A stretch of 64,000 nt of DNA from Promethearchaeota archaeon (lineage in GTDB: Archaea; Asgardarchaeota; Lokiarchaeia; Sigynarchaeales; SOKP01): positions 9,135 to 73,134 of the forward strand of contig JAHLWT010000248.1 of assembly GCA_019057775.1 (NCBI GenBank), given 5' to 3'. The notes under the pieces were generated by a model. That model ran no database searches. It was given only the letters and a program-made list of their open reading frames with translations, and had not been told where the DNA came from. Of this stretch, positions 8,504 through 16,756 are shown piece by piece (within the stretch, counting starts at the first letter, position 1; each line of letters opens with the position of its first letter). The position numbers and the translations under genes were made by a program.

Positions 8504-9286
8504 ATGTCAGAAACGAATCAAATCCAAGAGCTAACAGATAAAATAAAAAGATTTGTTTTAGAAGCCGACATGGATATAGTTGGGATTGCAGATGTTAATA
8601 ACGATCTTTTCCTGGAAGCACCGGAATCTCATCAGCCAAAAAACATCTTGGAAGATGCTAATTCAGTAATTGTTTTTGGGAAATCAATGCCAAGATCGAT
8701 TTTTAGATTGAAAAACCATCATACTAACCTTGTTCATAGAGCCTATCATAGTTTATACAAATTTTTAGATATCACGGGAGTCAGATTAGCTCATTACGTT
8801 GAATCTCTTGGCTATTATTCGATTTCTATTCCATCGTATAATCCTTTAGCAATAGAGAAATTACAGCCGTGGGGAATCCTTTCATTAAAACACGCAGGAT
8901 TGGCAGCAGGTCTCGGAAAAATCGCAAAAAATGGATTGTTAATTCATCCAATCCACGGTACATTATTGAGGTTATCAGCTGTAATAACAACTGCAAAACT
9001 AATTGCAGATCCGTTAATGGAAGATAAGGTATGCAAAGAATGTAATTTATGCGTTGAAAAGTGCCCTAATAAAGCATTTGACAAAAGTGGTAATTTTAAA
9101 AAGATGACCTGCCTACCAAATACAGTTAAGCATGGGATTAATATATTACATCCTTACGATCAAGATTATCTAAAGAATATTGAATTGATTTCGAATACTT
9201 TCTTATTAGAATATACCATTGGTTGCACAACATGCTTGGATGTGTGCCCAATCAATAAAAAAAGTCTTTCAAAACTCAAGAATTAA
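8504..9286 (+). CDS. QueG-like 4Fe-4S protein (epoxyqueuosine reductase family)
   Basis: 260 residues. Two cysteine clusters stand near the C-terminus: CKECNLCVEKCP and CTTCLDVCP, the arrangement that binds two 4Fe-4S clusters in the QueG/reductive-dehalogenase-like family. The N-terminal part (VIVFGKSMP, later AAGLGKIAKNGLLIHP) matches the cobalamin-binding half of that family, where the text GLGxxGxNGLLIxP is typical. QueG reduces epoxyqueuosine in tRNA, but archaea usually use archaeosine, so many archaeal members likely have another substrate. A GGAG ribosome-binding site precedes the ATG. Family is firm; substrate is not known. Confidence 0.82.
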   Translation: MSETNQIQELTDKIKRFVLEADMDIVGIADVNNDLFLEAPESHQPKNILEDANSVIVFGKSMPRSIFRLKNHHTNLVHRAYHSLYKFLDITGVRLAHYVESLGYYSISIPSYNPLAIEKLQPWGILSLKHAGLAAGLGKIAKNGLLIHPIHGTLLRLSAVITTAKLIADPLMEDKVCKECNLCVEKCPNKAFDKSGNFKKMTCLPNTVKHGINILHPYDQDYLKNIELISNTFLLEYTIGCTTCLDVCPINKKSLSKLKN

Positions 9287-9287
9287 A

Positions 9288-9806
9288 CTAGATTTTCACT
9301 TTAAAAATATCAATGTTCTTAGATATCAAGATTCCTTTTTTCAAAAAAGATTTTGTAAGAGATTTGAGTTCAGAAGAGGGGATATTATATTTATCGGCTC
9401 CAATCTCTATTAAATAAAAAGGGAATTCATTATGCTTGAGGGATAATTCAACCAACAAATCTCTAAATTTCCTTGAGAGGGCATCATTATTTTGCTCCTG
9501 TGTACTATTAATTATTTTTGAAGGGGCTTGATGTATTTGAAACCCATCAGTCGTCTGAAAATCTGGATGGTGACCCAATTTTTTAACTGCTAATTCATTT
9601 TGTTTAATTTTAATCATTTTTACAGCGTTTGTCATACCTTTAACAACTTCTCCTATATTACTGAAATTATCTACTGTATGAGACCTTCCACATCTCAAGC
9701 ACTTTTTCTTCTTTTTTATGGTCTTTACATACATGAAATTTTCGCACTTGGAACAAGGAAATACTAAATAGGGGGTCTCGTCTTTTTTCCATGTATCTTC
9801 TTCCAT
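9288..9806 (-). CDS. Zinc-ribbon protein with a C-terminal winged-helix-like region
   Basis: 172 residues. An N-terminal rubredoxin-like zinc ribbon is formed by CSKC (about 17-20) and CLRC (about 36-39). The style resembles DUF1922 archaeal proteins, where the ribbon contains a YVKT segment before the second pair. The middle (VVKGMTNAVKMIKIKQNELAVKKLG) is helical. The C-terminal 60 residues (FRDLLVELSLKHNEFPFYLIEIGADKYNIPSSELKSL) look like a small winged helix. The gene begins 9 bases after the Hef-like helicase stop and runs in the same direction, so the two are co-transcribed and a role in DNA repair or replication is plausible but inferred. Confidence 0.75.
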   Translation of the reverse strand: MEEDTWKKDETPYLVFPCSKCENFMYVKTIKKKKKCLRCGRSHTVDNFSNIGEVVKGMTNAVKMIKIKQNELAVKKLGHHPDFQTTDGFQIHQAPSKIINSTQEQNNDALSRKFRDLLVELSLKHNEFPFYLIEIGADKYNIPSSELKSLTKSFLKKGILISKNIDIFKVKI

Positions 9807-9815
9807 AGTCTAAGC

Positions 9816-11969
9816 CTAACCTTTATTTTTGGGATTAAATATTATATTTTTTACAATAAAAAACAATTCTTCCTCATTATCGATAGAAATGAACTGATGA
9901 TTTGTTTTTTTCCCTAAAGCTTGGATCCTTCTCTTTAGAATGCGTTTCTCTCCGTCGATATCCTTAATAAAGTCTACAAAATCAAAAATAACAATGAGTA
10001 ATGAACAAATTTGTTCCAAATCTTCAATTTCAATCAACAAATTATCAAAATTAACGGCCTTTGGATCTATAATTTGAATTAATACTTTATTATGAATGAT
10101 GATATGAAGATCCGTATCAGTTACAGTATAGGTAATATTTTCATTAAGGAATCTTTTTCTTATACCAAACTTCATGGGAAGAAACTTACCTATTTTTACA
10201 GTGCTATTATCAACATCAACACCAGCATCTTCCTTTTTTTCCCTATGATCGACATTAAGAAATCCTTGTAATCTAGTTTGATGTAAGTTATTTTTCTGCT
10301 TTCTTTGACTTTGATCAGCAATATCAAACTTCTGAATGGAGAGCTCTTCTGCAGGTTGAGAATATGAATCTTGTAGTTGTCGAGGATTTTTGAGAGTGAC
10401 GTTCATTCTCTTTAATTTACTCAAAGCAATTCTCAGATAGATTTCATCATGTGTTTCTTTACAGTATAATATTACTACTTTTCCTTGTCTGTGCCTTGCT
10501 GTTCTTCCTTTGCGTTGAATTAATCGAATTTCAGAAGCGACTACATCAAAAAAAACAACTAAATCGCATTCCGCGATGTCTAAACCCTCCTCCCCTACGT
10601 TTGTAGAGACTAAAACATTATATAATCCTTGTTTGAATTGATTTAGAATTTCAATCTGTCGTTTTTGAGAAAGACCTTTATCATCTTGGGATTTAGTCGC
10701 TTGTCCTACGAACCGAATGGGTTTAATTATGTCTATATCCTTTAAATTATTCACAATATTCCTAACCGAATTTCGTAGCTTGACAAATACCAAAATTCGA
10801 GCGTTTTTATTGTTTCTTAATTCTTCTAATAAGACTTTTACTAATATTTGAAATTTAGGATGGACCAAATTATCAGGTGAGAATTCGTGATTTTTTTTGA
10901 GCTCGATGAACAGTTTTCTTACTCGACTATCAGCAGCAAGAATCTTATTGGCTTTGGAACTACCTCTTTTCTTGGCTTCTCTATTCAGTTTCTCTAAGTA
11001 TTCTAATAATACATCCAGACCTTGTTGTTCTACTAATTCAAGCATATGAAACAGAATGAGTGCTTGGGCATTAATCGAAAGAGCTTTATAAACACCTGTC
11101 TTATCTCCATCCCCTTTAACTTTACGAACAAGTTCAGTATTTAACCGTAATAAATCTTTACGTATAACTTTTGTATGGAGAATCTCACCTTGCACTTCTA
11201 AAAAATTGAGTTGAGAAAGATAATGTAATCTCTCTTCCAACACGATATTAATCATGTCATAAGCCTCAGACATAAAAGGGGTAAGTTTGACTCCGATCTT
11301 ATATATATCCATTGCTTTCAGATAATTTTTCACATCTGAATCTTTTCGAGTCCGAATATGAATATTTTTAATAGGAATATGAAGATTTTCACATAGTTCA
11401 GTGATCTTCTTTTTTGAAGCTCCTGGAGATGCCGTTAAAGCTAAAATTACAGAATCAGGATTATGATCTAAATATTCATCGGCGATCATAGTATATGGAT
11501 AATCTCCGGAAGTATGATGAGCCTCATCGAATATAATTAACGCAGTATCTTTTAAAGTGTACTTCCTACTAACTAAATCATTTCTTAGCGTCTGAGGGGT
11601 ATAAAATAAGATCTGCTTAGCATTAAAAATATCAACTCGATTTTCAGGAGCAATTTTACCGGTCAAAATTGCTAATTTCTCTTCAGGTATCTTTAAGAAC
11701 TTGAGGAAAGTTTCGTAGTGTTGGTTGATTAAAGGTCTCGTGGGAGCTAAAATAATGATTTTACTATTTTGAGGGACTTTCTCCAATATTTTGCTCGCAA
11801 TCAAAACAGCGATGATTGTTTTTCCTAAACCAGTTGGTAACACCACTAACGAATTTTTATCGGCACATTCATTAGCGATTTTTAATTGATAATCTCTCAC
11901 TTCAAGGTGTGCAGAATTTAATATTGATAAATTCAACTTATCTTTTTCGCTAATCTCACTCACCTTCAT
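9816..11969 (-). CDS. hef: Hef/FANCM-type superfamily 2 helicase
   Basis: 717 residues. Walker A is LPTGLGKT near residue 43, the DEAH box is FDEAHHTSGDYPY, followed by ALTASPG. Domain 2 has VSTNVGEEGLDIAECDLVVFFD and RLIQRKGRTARHRQG. These are diagnostic of the Hef/FANCM/Mph1 group, which acts on stalled and branched replication forks. An insert of helical repeats between the two motor domains also fits. Euryarchaeal Hef carries an active XPF/ERCC4 nuclease at the C-terminus. Here the last 110 residues keep a strand-like pattern (LIVIFDFVDFIKD, then FISIDNEEELFFIV) but lack the ERKxxxD nuclease signature, so that domain looks degenerate. The start overlaps the upstream gene by 14 bases. Confidence 0.9.
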   Translation of the reverse strand: MKVSEISEKDKLNLSILNSAHLEVRDYQLKIANECADKNSLVVLPTGLGKTIIAVLIASKILEKVPQNSKIIILAPTRPLINQHYETFLKFLKIPEEKLAILTGKIAPENRVDIFNAKQILFYTPQTLRNDLVSRKYTLKDTALIIFDEAHHTSGDYPYTMIADEYLDHNPDSVILALTASPGASKKKITELCENLHIPIKNIHIRTRKDSDVKNYLKAMDIYKIGVKLTPFMSEAYDMINIVLEERLHYLSQLNFLEVQGEILHTKVIRKDLLRLNTELVRKVKGDGDKTGVYKALSINAQALILFHMLELVEQQGLDVLLEYLEKLNREAKKRGSSKANKILAADSRVRKLFIELKKNHEFSPDNLVHPKFQILVKVLLEELRNNKNARILVFVKLRNSVRNIVNNLKDIDIIKPIRFVGQATKSQDDKGLSQKRQIEILNQFKQGLYNVLVSTNVGEEGLDIAECDLVVFFDVVASEIRLIQRKGRTARHRQGKVVILYCKETHDEIYLRIALSKLKRMNVTLKNPRQLQDSYSQPAEELSIQKFDIADQSQRKQKNNLHQTRLQGFLNVDHREKKEDAGVDVDNSTVKIGKFLPMKFGIRKRFLNENITYTVTDTDLHIIIHNKVLIQIIDPKAVNFDNLLIEIEDLEQICSLLIVIFDFVDFIKDIDGEKRILKRRIQALGKKTNHQFISIDNEEELFFIVKNIIFNPKNKG

Positions 11970-12573
11970 TTACCACCTCAAAAACATAATTATTGACCTT
12001 GAAGGTATCAATTTTCTGGTTACTTTTATTGTATGATATTATCAAATTACCTAAATCTAATCCGAGCTTCGAAGGATAGATAAGTCCATTTCCGTTGGAT
12101 TGGAAAAGATACAGATGTTTTGAACGTAATTGTCTTAATTTATTTAAAAACTCTGCGTTGGTATTCTTTATTTCAAAGCCTTTACCACGATTAATGGATT
12201 TAAAGGTATAAATTACATCATTAAAGAACTCAGTATGTCTATTAGATAATTGTATATGAACGGGAGTAAGATACTCATCTTTTCTTTTTGTTATGAGATA
12301 TATAGTATTACGCTCTCGTCTACTACGAATTTGATATTCTTTAAATACACCCTCAAACAAATCTTGAAATCGGAATATGAGATTAAGAAGTTCATATGAC
12401 TCTGACTCAGGAATATTAAGATATTGAACTAGCTTACTAAAATTAAACTTCTTATGGTATTTACCTTGAAATTCGTTTAATATATTAATAATTTGGTCTA
12501 TAATTTGACAAACTTTTTTGAATTGTATCCTTTCTTCAGATGAAGATAGAGCAGAGTCAGAAGTGAGAGTCAT
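11956..12573 (-). CDS. Hypothetical protein in operon with the Hef-like helicase
   Basis: 205-residue soluble protein whose 3' end overlaps the helicase start by 14 bases, so the two are translationally coupled. The N-terminal half (QIIDQIINILNEFQGKYHKKFNFSKLVQYLNIPESESYELLNLIF) reads like a winged-helix or small helical domain. The C-terminal half is a mix of strands and basic residues (RSKHLYLFQSNG, YPSKLGLDLGNLIISY). No Cys pairs, no membrane segment. I do not recognise a family. Operon position suggests a partner or regulator of the helicase. Confidence 0.7.
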   Translation of the reverse strand: MTLTSDSALSSSEERIQFKKVCQIIDQIINILNEFQGKYHKKFNFSKLVQYLNIPESESYELLNLIFRFQDLFEGVFKEYQIRSRRERNTIYLITKRKDEYLTPVHIQLSNRHTEFFNDVIYTFKSINRGKGFEIKNTNAEFLNKLRQLRSKHLYLFQSNGNGLIYPSKLGLDLGNLIISYNKSNQKIDTFKVNNYVFEVVNEGE

Positions 12574-12624
12574 TACAAGAAGATTAAATTATATGAATAA
12601 AAAGAAAAAACTTTATAGTTTCAA

Positions 12625-12660
12625 TTTTCATTGAAATCGGATGGTGAATTTACCCTTTCA
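12625..12660 (-). repeat. Dyad repeat, copy C (upstream side of the alpha/beta hydrolase)
   Basis: On the plus strand the first dyad TTTCATTGAAA is intact and the ATTTACC tail is present. The second dyad has four substitutions (TCGGATGGTGA in place of TCAGACTCTGA) and the tail has one extra C. It has the same orientation as copy D and lies 55 bases before the hydrolase ATG. Confidence 0.75.
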
Positions 12661-12715
12661 AGGAATATTGAAAAACAATCAAATATTATAAAAATGATTT
12701 TACATAAAGAGGAAT

Positions 12716-13549
12716 ATGAATCGTATCCAAATTAAAGCTCGTGGATTCACCTTTGATGCCTGGTCAGCTGGACCTAAAGAGGGACCGTTGATACTATTAC
12801 TGCATGGTTTGCCCCGAACGAGCTGGGAGTGGCACCATCAGTTGCCGAAATTAGGTGAGGCGGGATTCAGAGCTGTTGCGCCTGATCTGAGGGGTTACTG
12901 TCCAGGTGCGCGACCTGAAGGTGTGGAGGCATATGTTGTAGAAGAATTTGTTCAAGATATCCTGGCAATTGCAGACCAACTTGGATGGACAGATCGTCCA
13001 TTTCATCTTATGGCTACCAGTATTGGATCTGTGATCGCATGGTGGCTTGCCGGAAACTATCCACAACGGGTAGCAACGCTAGCTTGCATCAATGTTCCAC
13101 ATCATATGGCACTCCTTGAGGTGATGGAGACAAAGGCGGCGGACAAACTACGAAAAGGGTTTAGTTACTTCTCTAATTTCAGAAAGGAAGGCATGGAATT
13201 GAACAATTTTGAGGCAGCAATTAAACGCATAGGATTGCCAGCTGAAGAAACCAACCCCTATCGTGAGGCGCTGAACAACGAAGAAGCACTTCGAACTGTT
13301 TTTCACTGGTATCGGGCACTACCCTCATGGGCTTCTCAACCATTAAACCCAGTTGTCATGCCCACTCTATATATCTGGCCCCGAAATGCTGGCAATGTGA
13401 CCCAAGAGGCGGCTGAGGCGAATGTGCATTATGTCAAGGGACCATATCGATTCGAGATCCTCGAGGTTGCGCTCAATTGGGCACTTCAAACGGAGCCTGA
13501 AAAAGTAACCCGTCTGTTGCTTGAGCATCTGGCGGAACACGCCCAATAA
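12716..13549 (+). CDS. Alpha/beta hydrolase-fold protein, bacterial-like, triad apparently incomplete
   Basis: 277 residues. The fold is clear from LLLHGLPRTSWEWHHQ (oxyanion region), APDLRGY and the nucleophile elbow ATSIGS with Ser102. The family resembles haloalkane-dehalogenase/epoxide-hydrolase-like enzymes. In such relatives the acid follows a Trp-Gly in the IWG(x)D strand and the His lies in a GVSHW-like motif. Here the first reads IWPRNAGNV and the second VALNW, with Asn254 where His is expected, so two triad residues seem absent. By eye the gene is close to half G+C while neighbours are about one third, which suggests transfer from a bacterium. It stands alone, with a dyad repeat on each side. 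The substrate is unknown, and it may be a pseudoenzyme. Confidence 0.88.
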   Translation: MNRIQIKARGFTFDAWSAGPKEGPLILLLHGLPRTSWEWHHQLPKLGEAGFRAVAPDLRGYCPGARPEGVEAYVVEEFVQDILAIADQLGWTDRPFHLMATSIGSVIAWWLAGNYPQRVATLACINVPHHMALLEVMETKAADKLRKGFSYFSNFRKEGMELNNFEAAIKRIGLPAEETNPYREALNNEEALRTVFHWYRALPSWASQPLNPVVMPTLYIWPRNAGNVTQEAAEANVHYVKGPYRFEILEVALNWALQTEPEKVTRLLLEHLAEHAQ

Positions 13550-13647
13550 AACGATGTGTTGCCCCCCTCCCTAAAAACACCGACAAATGATATAAGATTT
13601 TAGGTTATTACATAATTATTTTTTTTAAAGTTCCTTTTTCATAGGAT

Positions 13648-13682
13648 TTTTCATTGAAATCAGACTCTGAATTTACCTTTCC
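13648..13682 (-). repeat. Dyad repeat, copy D (downstream side of the alpha/beta hydrolase)
   Basis: Core identical over 35 bases to copy A near 5504, in direct orientation with copy C. Both 11-bp dyads are perfect. It lies between the hydrolase stop (13549) and the convergent surface-protein gene end (13717). Confidence 0.85.
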
Positions 13683-13716
13683 ATTCTTCTTAAGAATAAA
13701 GTTAAAATAATAAGAA

Positions 13717-16653
13717 TTATTTAAGTTTTCGACCTTTTTCTGCTTTTTTTAATTTTCGGGTCGTCAGAATTATTGCGCCCCCTGGCATTGTAATTAATAC
13801 AATCATTACTGGAAACGTCTTAAAAACGGTTTCATTGTTATCTTTATTATAATCAGTAGGAGTGTCATCAATGATTTCTGCTTGATTAGTTATATTTCCC
13901 AGATATATTGGACTCATACTAAAGCCGTCGTTTAAAAAAATTTCAATTGTATAAGAATCATCGGCAAAAGGGGTATATGTTATAGAGAATAGACTATAAG
14001 TGGTGTGATTGACATGAGCAAATTGCCTAGTAGAATTATAGACGCCTTGGGTATAGATGTCTATGTAAGCATTTCCGTAGGTTAATGAATGGTTGGTATG
14101 AGCTACAATCTTACTTTTTATATCAATAGAAATTGTGTTGTTGTTATCGATCGCTAAAGAGTAAGCTAACGAATACCCTGTCTGGAATGTTATTTCCATT
14201 TCAGCCTTTTTTTCAATTCCGCCATCATAGGCAGTTAAATTTCCCGTAATTTCTGGATAATTCTCTAACGAATAAGGAATCTTAATATTCTGACAATATT
14301 TCTCATCAGTTATTTTATTGAATGTATAAGTGCCAATCTGAGAGCTTTCAAACTTAAATGAAATATAGGATCCGAAATCTTTTAAGATAAGGTTATAAAG
14401 CGATACGGATATGTTGTTATATCCCCCTAAAGGAACGATGTTTTCATAGTTTGCCTGTATACCGATCTTACTAAATCGCGCCATTTCACAAATCCACAGA
14501 AAGACTTCATGATCGAAAGTATTATTTTGTGAAGTACGATAAAATTCTCTGAAATCATCATTAAAAATAGTCTGTACAAGTTCTTGAATTGTCTCTGCAT
14601 TAAAAGTAATATCAAGATCTAAAATTTCTGATATTTTATAGGAGTAATAGAGATTTTCCATGTTGGTGTAATCCAAATGCGAAGTGACATACGCTTTAAT
14701 TTTCTGAGGATCTTTTGTAAATAAATCCAGAGTTTTTAGGGTATAAATCATATAATAGGTATTCTCTAGTATTTTTTCAGTATTTGAAGTATGATGTGGC
14801 TTAAAATAGAGATGTGAAGGCGTCTCGACCATATTTCGGTCAATATAATTATATAATGCATCTGAATCAAACGTGAGATTAGTTAATCCTCCCAATCCTA
14901 AAAAGTCTGAAAGTATTTCCATACAACGTACCGCCCAATACGAATATTCGGAATATATTTTTTTACTGAGGTATTCTGATCTACTCACATCGTAAAGATA
15001 TACCGGAGTAAATGCCCCAAAACTATCGTAATAAGAGCTATTTAAGAACTGAGTGGCAATAATATCATCCAATAATTCTCTTGCACTAAAATCCGAATCA
15101 AAATCATTTAATTTATACATCTGTCCTAAAGATTCTAAAGCATAGTATGTAGATTTATGAGAGTTCATCTGTGCGACTTCATCTAGATATACTTTCCTAC
15201 CGGAACAAAAGAATTCAATTGGATGGGAGCGTAAAAGGTAAAATCCTTGATCTTTTAATAAATACCCTGAGAATGAATTACTTGTTTGAGACACATAATT
15301 ATAGGAATCTCTGATTTGAGCATACAGTTCTTGAATATTTAGTTCTGAAACACGATCAAATAGTCGAAATGAAGATACTACTGAATATAAATGATTAATG
15401 GATGTGTAGTCCCTAGAAAGATGCGAATATCCTTTATCTTGGTAATGCAACTGAGTAGCATTTCCGATCTCATTTTTTATTGCCAAGGATAAATTAGAAA
15501 TCTCATTTAAATTTCGTAAGCTCCTGATTATTTGGAAAGTATCAATAAGTTCATGTTGAGAAAGTAGAGTCGAGCCGTCCCAACTCCCGTATTTGTTTCT
15601 GTTATTTAAGAGAAAAGAGAGCACTTCTGATCTGTTGATAGAAGAAAATGAATTAATTTCAGAAAGCTCCAACCCTATTGCTGTAGCCACGATGTTCGAA
15701 TAATTCAGTCCGTAATCCCATTCAGAAATTCTAAAGCAATCATTTTTCGAATCATAAAGGTAGTTTAAAAATTGATTAAAATCGCTTACTTGAATAACAT
15801 CCTCCATATTGAATACTTCCAAAGTCTTAATGCAATAATAGGCAGAAAGAAGATTAGGTTCAAAAAACGGTTGGAATGTATCGAAAGAAGTAATATTATC
15901 ATGAAGGAACGCTCCTGAATCCCATGTCGATCCGCTTGATAATTGTAAATTATTAATGAACTGGATAAGGCTATCTTTTTTTTCAGTATACATTGTCCAA
16001 TCATCCATTAACAAATCAAGCGTTAATACCGCGAAATAGATATTATCAACTGTCGAAACTTTAAAGTGATAATCTAAGTCAGAATCATATTTCTGACCAA
16101 TGAATATGTTTGTACCAGGGTTCACACAGCTCCATAAAAAATTAATTGTTCCAGGAATATCTATAAGATCTAAGCGATTGAGGATATTTAACGAAAGAAT
16201 AGCGTAGCACGTAACTTGTAAGACTGAGCTTAGAGGGTAATAATATCCTAAAGAGAAATCAGTGTCCAAGTATCTTTTAGCTAATGTATCAACAAATCTA
16301 TGAGAATTTGCATCGTAATTGCTCATAATATATTCAAGTATACGGGTGTGGTTTATCTGATCTAGCTTTCCCAATGATTCCAGAATATATAGTCCATAAT
16401 ATGTCCCTTGTAAGGATGTTTCGTATACGTTTGGGAAATACCCTAAATTATAATAATCATTGATTTTTGAATTAAACAGAGATTTAATTAAGTCGCTATT
16501 GCTACGATCAGTACTTTCCGAACGGTCAGGGAAAGCTTCCTCTCGCTCCACTGATTTAATGTTATTTAATATCGGCTCGTTAATAATACTACAGCTTGAG
16601 AATAAGATAAGTAGAACAAGGCCACTTAAAATTACTTGATGTTTTGTTTTCAT
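13717..16653 (-). CDS. Secreted toroid (prenyltransferase/squalene-cyclase-like repeat) surface protein
   Basis: 978 residues. A signal peptide (about residues 6-22, VILSGLVLLILFSSC) ends in a lipobox-like Ser-Ser-Cys, so lipid anchoring is possible. Residues about 50-760 contain repeated helical units such as YYGLYILESLGKLDQIN, CYAILSLNILNRLDLI, YFAVLTLDLL and YYMIYTLKTLDLF. Units of this type build the alpha/alpha toroid of prenyltransferases, terpene cyclases and complement TED domains. No DCTAE or DxDD-type catalytic motif of cyclases is seen, so it is probably a binding or structural toroid. A beta-rich region follows, then a single C-terminal membrane helix with a basic tail (KLKKAEKGRKLK). 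A longer paralogue is encoded at 34570-38904. Outer-surface location is inferred from these signals. Confidence 0.85.
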   Translation of the reverse strand: MKTKHQVILSGLVLLILFSSCSIINEPILNNIKSVEREEAFPDRSESTDRSNSDLIKSLFNSKINDYYNLGYFPNVYETSLQGTYYGLYILESLGKLDQINHTRILEYIMSNYDANSHRFVDTLAKRYLDTDFSLGYYYPLSSVLQVTCYAILSLNILNRLDLIDIPGTINFLWSCVNPGTNIFIGQKYDSDLDYHFKVSTVDNIYFAVLTLDLLMDDWTMYTEKKDSLIQFINNLQLSSGSTWDSGAFLHDNITSFDTFQPFFEPNLLSAYYCIKTLEVFNMEDVIQVSDFNQFLNYLYDSKNDCFRISEWDYGLNYSNIVATAIGLELSEINSFSSINRSEVLSFLLNNRNKYGSWDGSTLLSQHELIDTFQIIRSLRNLNEISNLSLAIKNEIGNATQLHYQDKGYSHLSRDYTSINHLYSVVSSFRLFDRVSELNIQELYAQIRDSYNYVSQTSNSFSGYLLKDQGFYLLRSHPIEFFCSGRKVYLDEVAQMNSHKSTYYALESLGQMYKLNDFDSDFSARELLDDIIATQFLNSSYYDSFGAFTPVYLYDVSRSEYLSKKIYSEYSYWAVRCMEILSDFLGLGGLTNLTFDSDALYNYIDRNMVETPSHLYFKPHHTSNTEKILENTYYMIYTLKTLDLFTKDPQKIKAYVTSHLDYTNMENLYYSYKISEILDLDITFNAETIQELVQTIFNDDFREFYRTSQNNTFDHEVFLWICEMARFSKIGIQANYENIVPLGGYNNISVSLYNLILKDFGSYISFKFESSQIGTYTFNKITDEKYCQNIKIPYSLENYPEITGNLTAYDGGIEKKAEMEITFQTGYSLAYSLAIDNNNTISIDIKSKIVAHTNHSLTYGNAYIDIYTQGVYNSTRQFAHVNHTTYSLFSITYTPFADDSYTIEIFLNDGFSMSPIYLGNITNQAEIIDDTPTDYNKDNNETVFKTFPVMIVLITMPGGAIILTTRKLKKAEKGRKLK

Positions 16654-16756
16654 AAGATCACCATAACCAAAGGTTTATGTTTAATTCATAGTCACTTATG
16701 AACGCATATAAATAAAAAAAAAAGAAAAAAAAAAGAGAATTAGTCAGAAGTTATCG

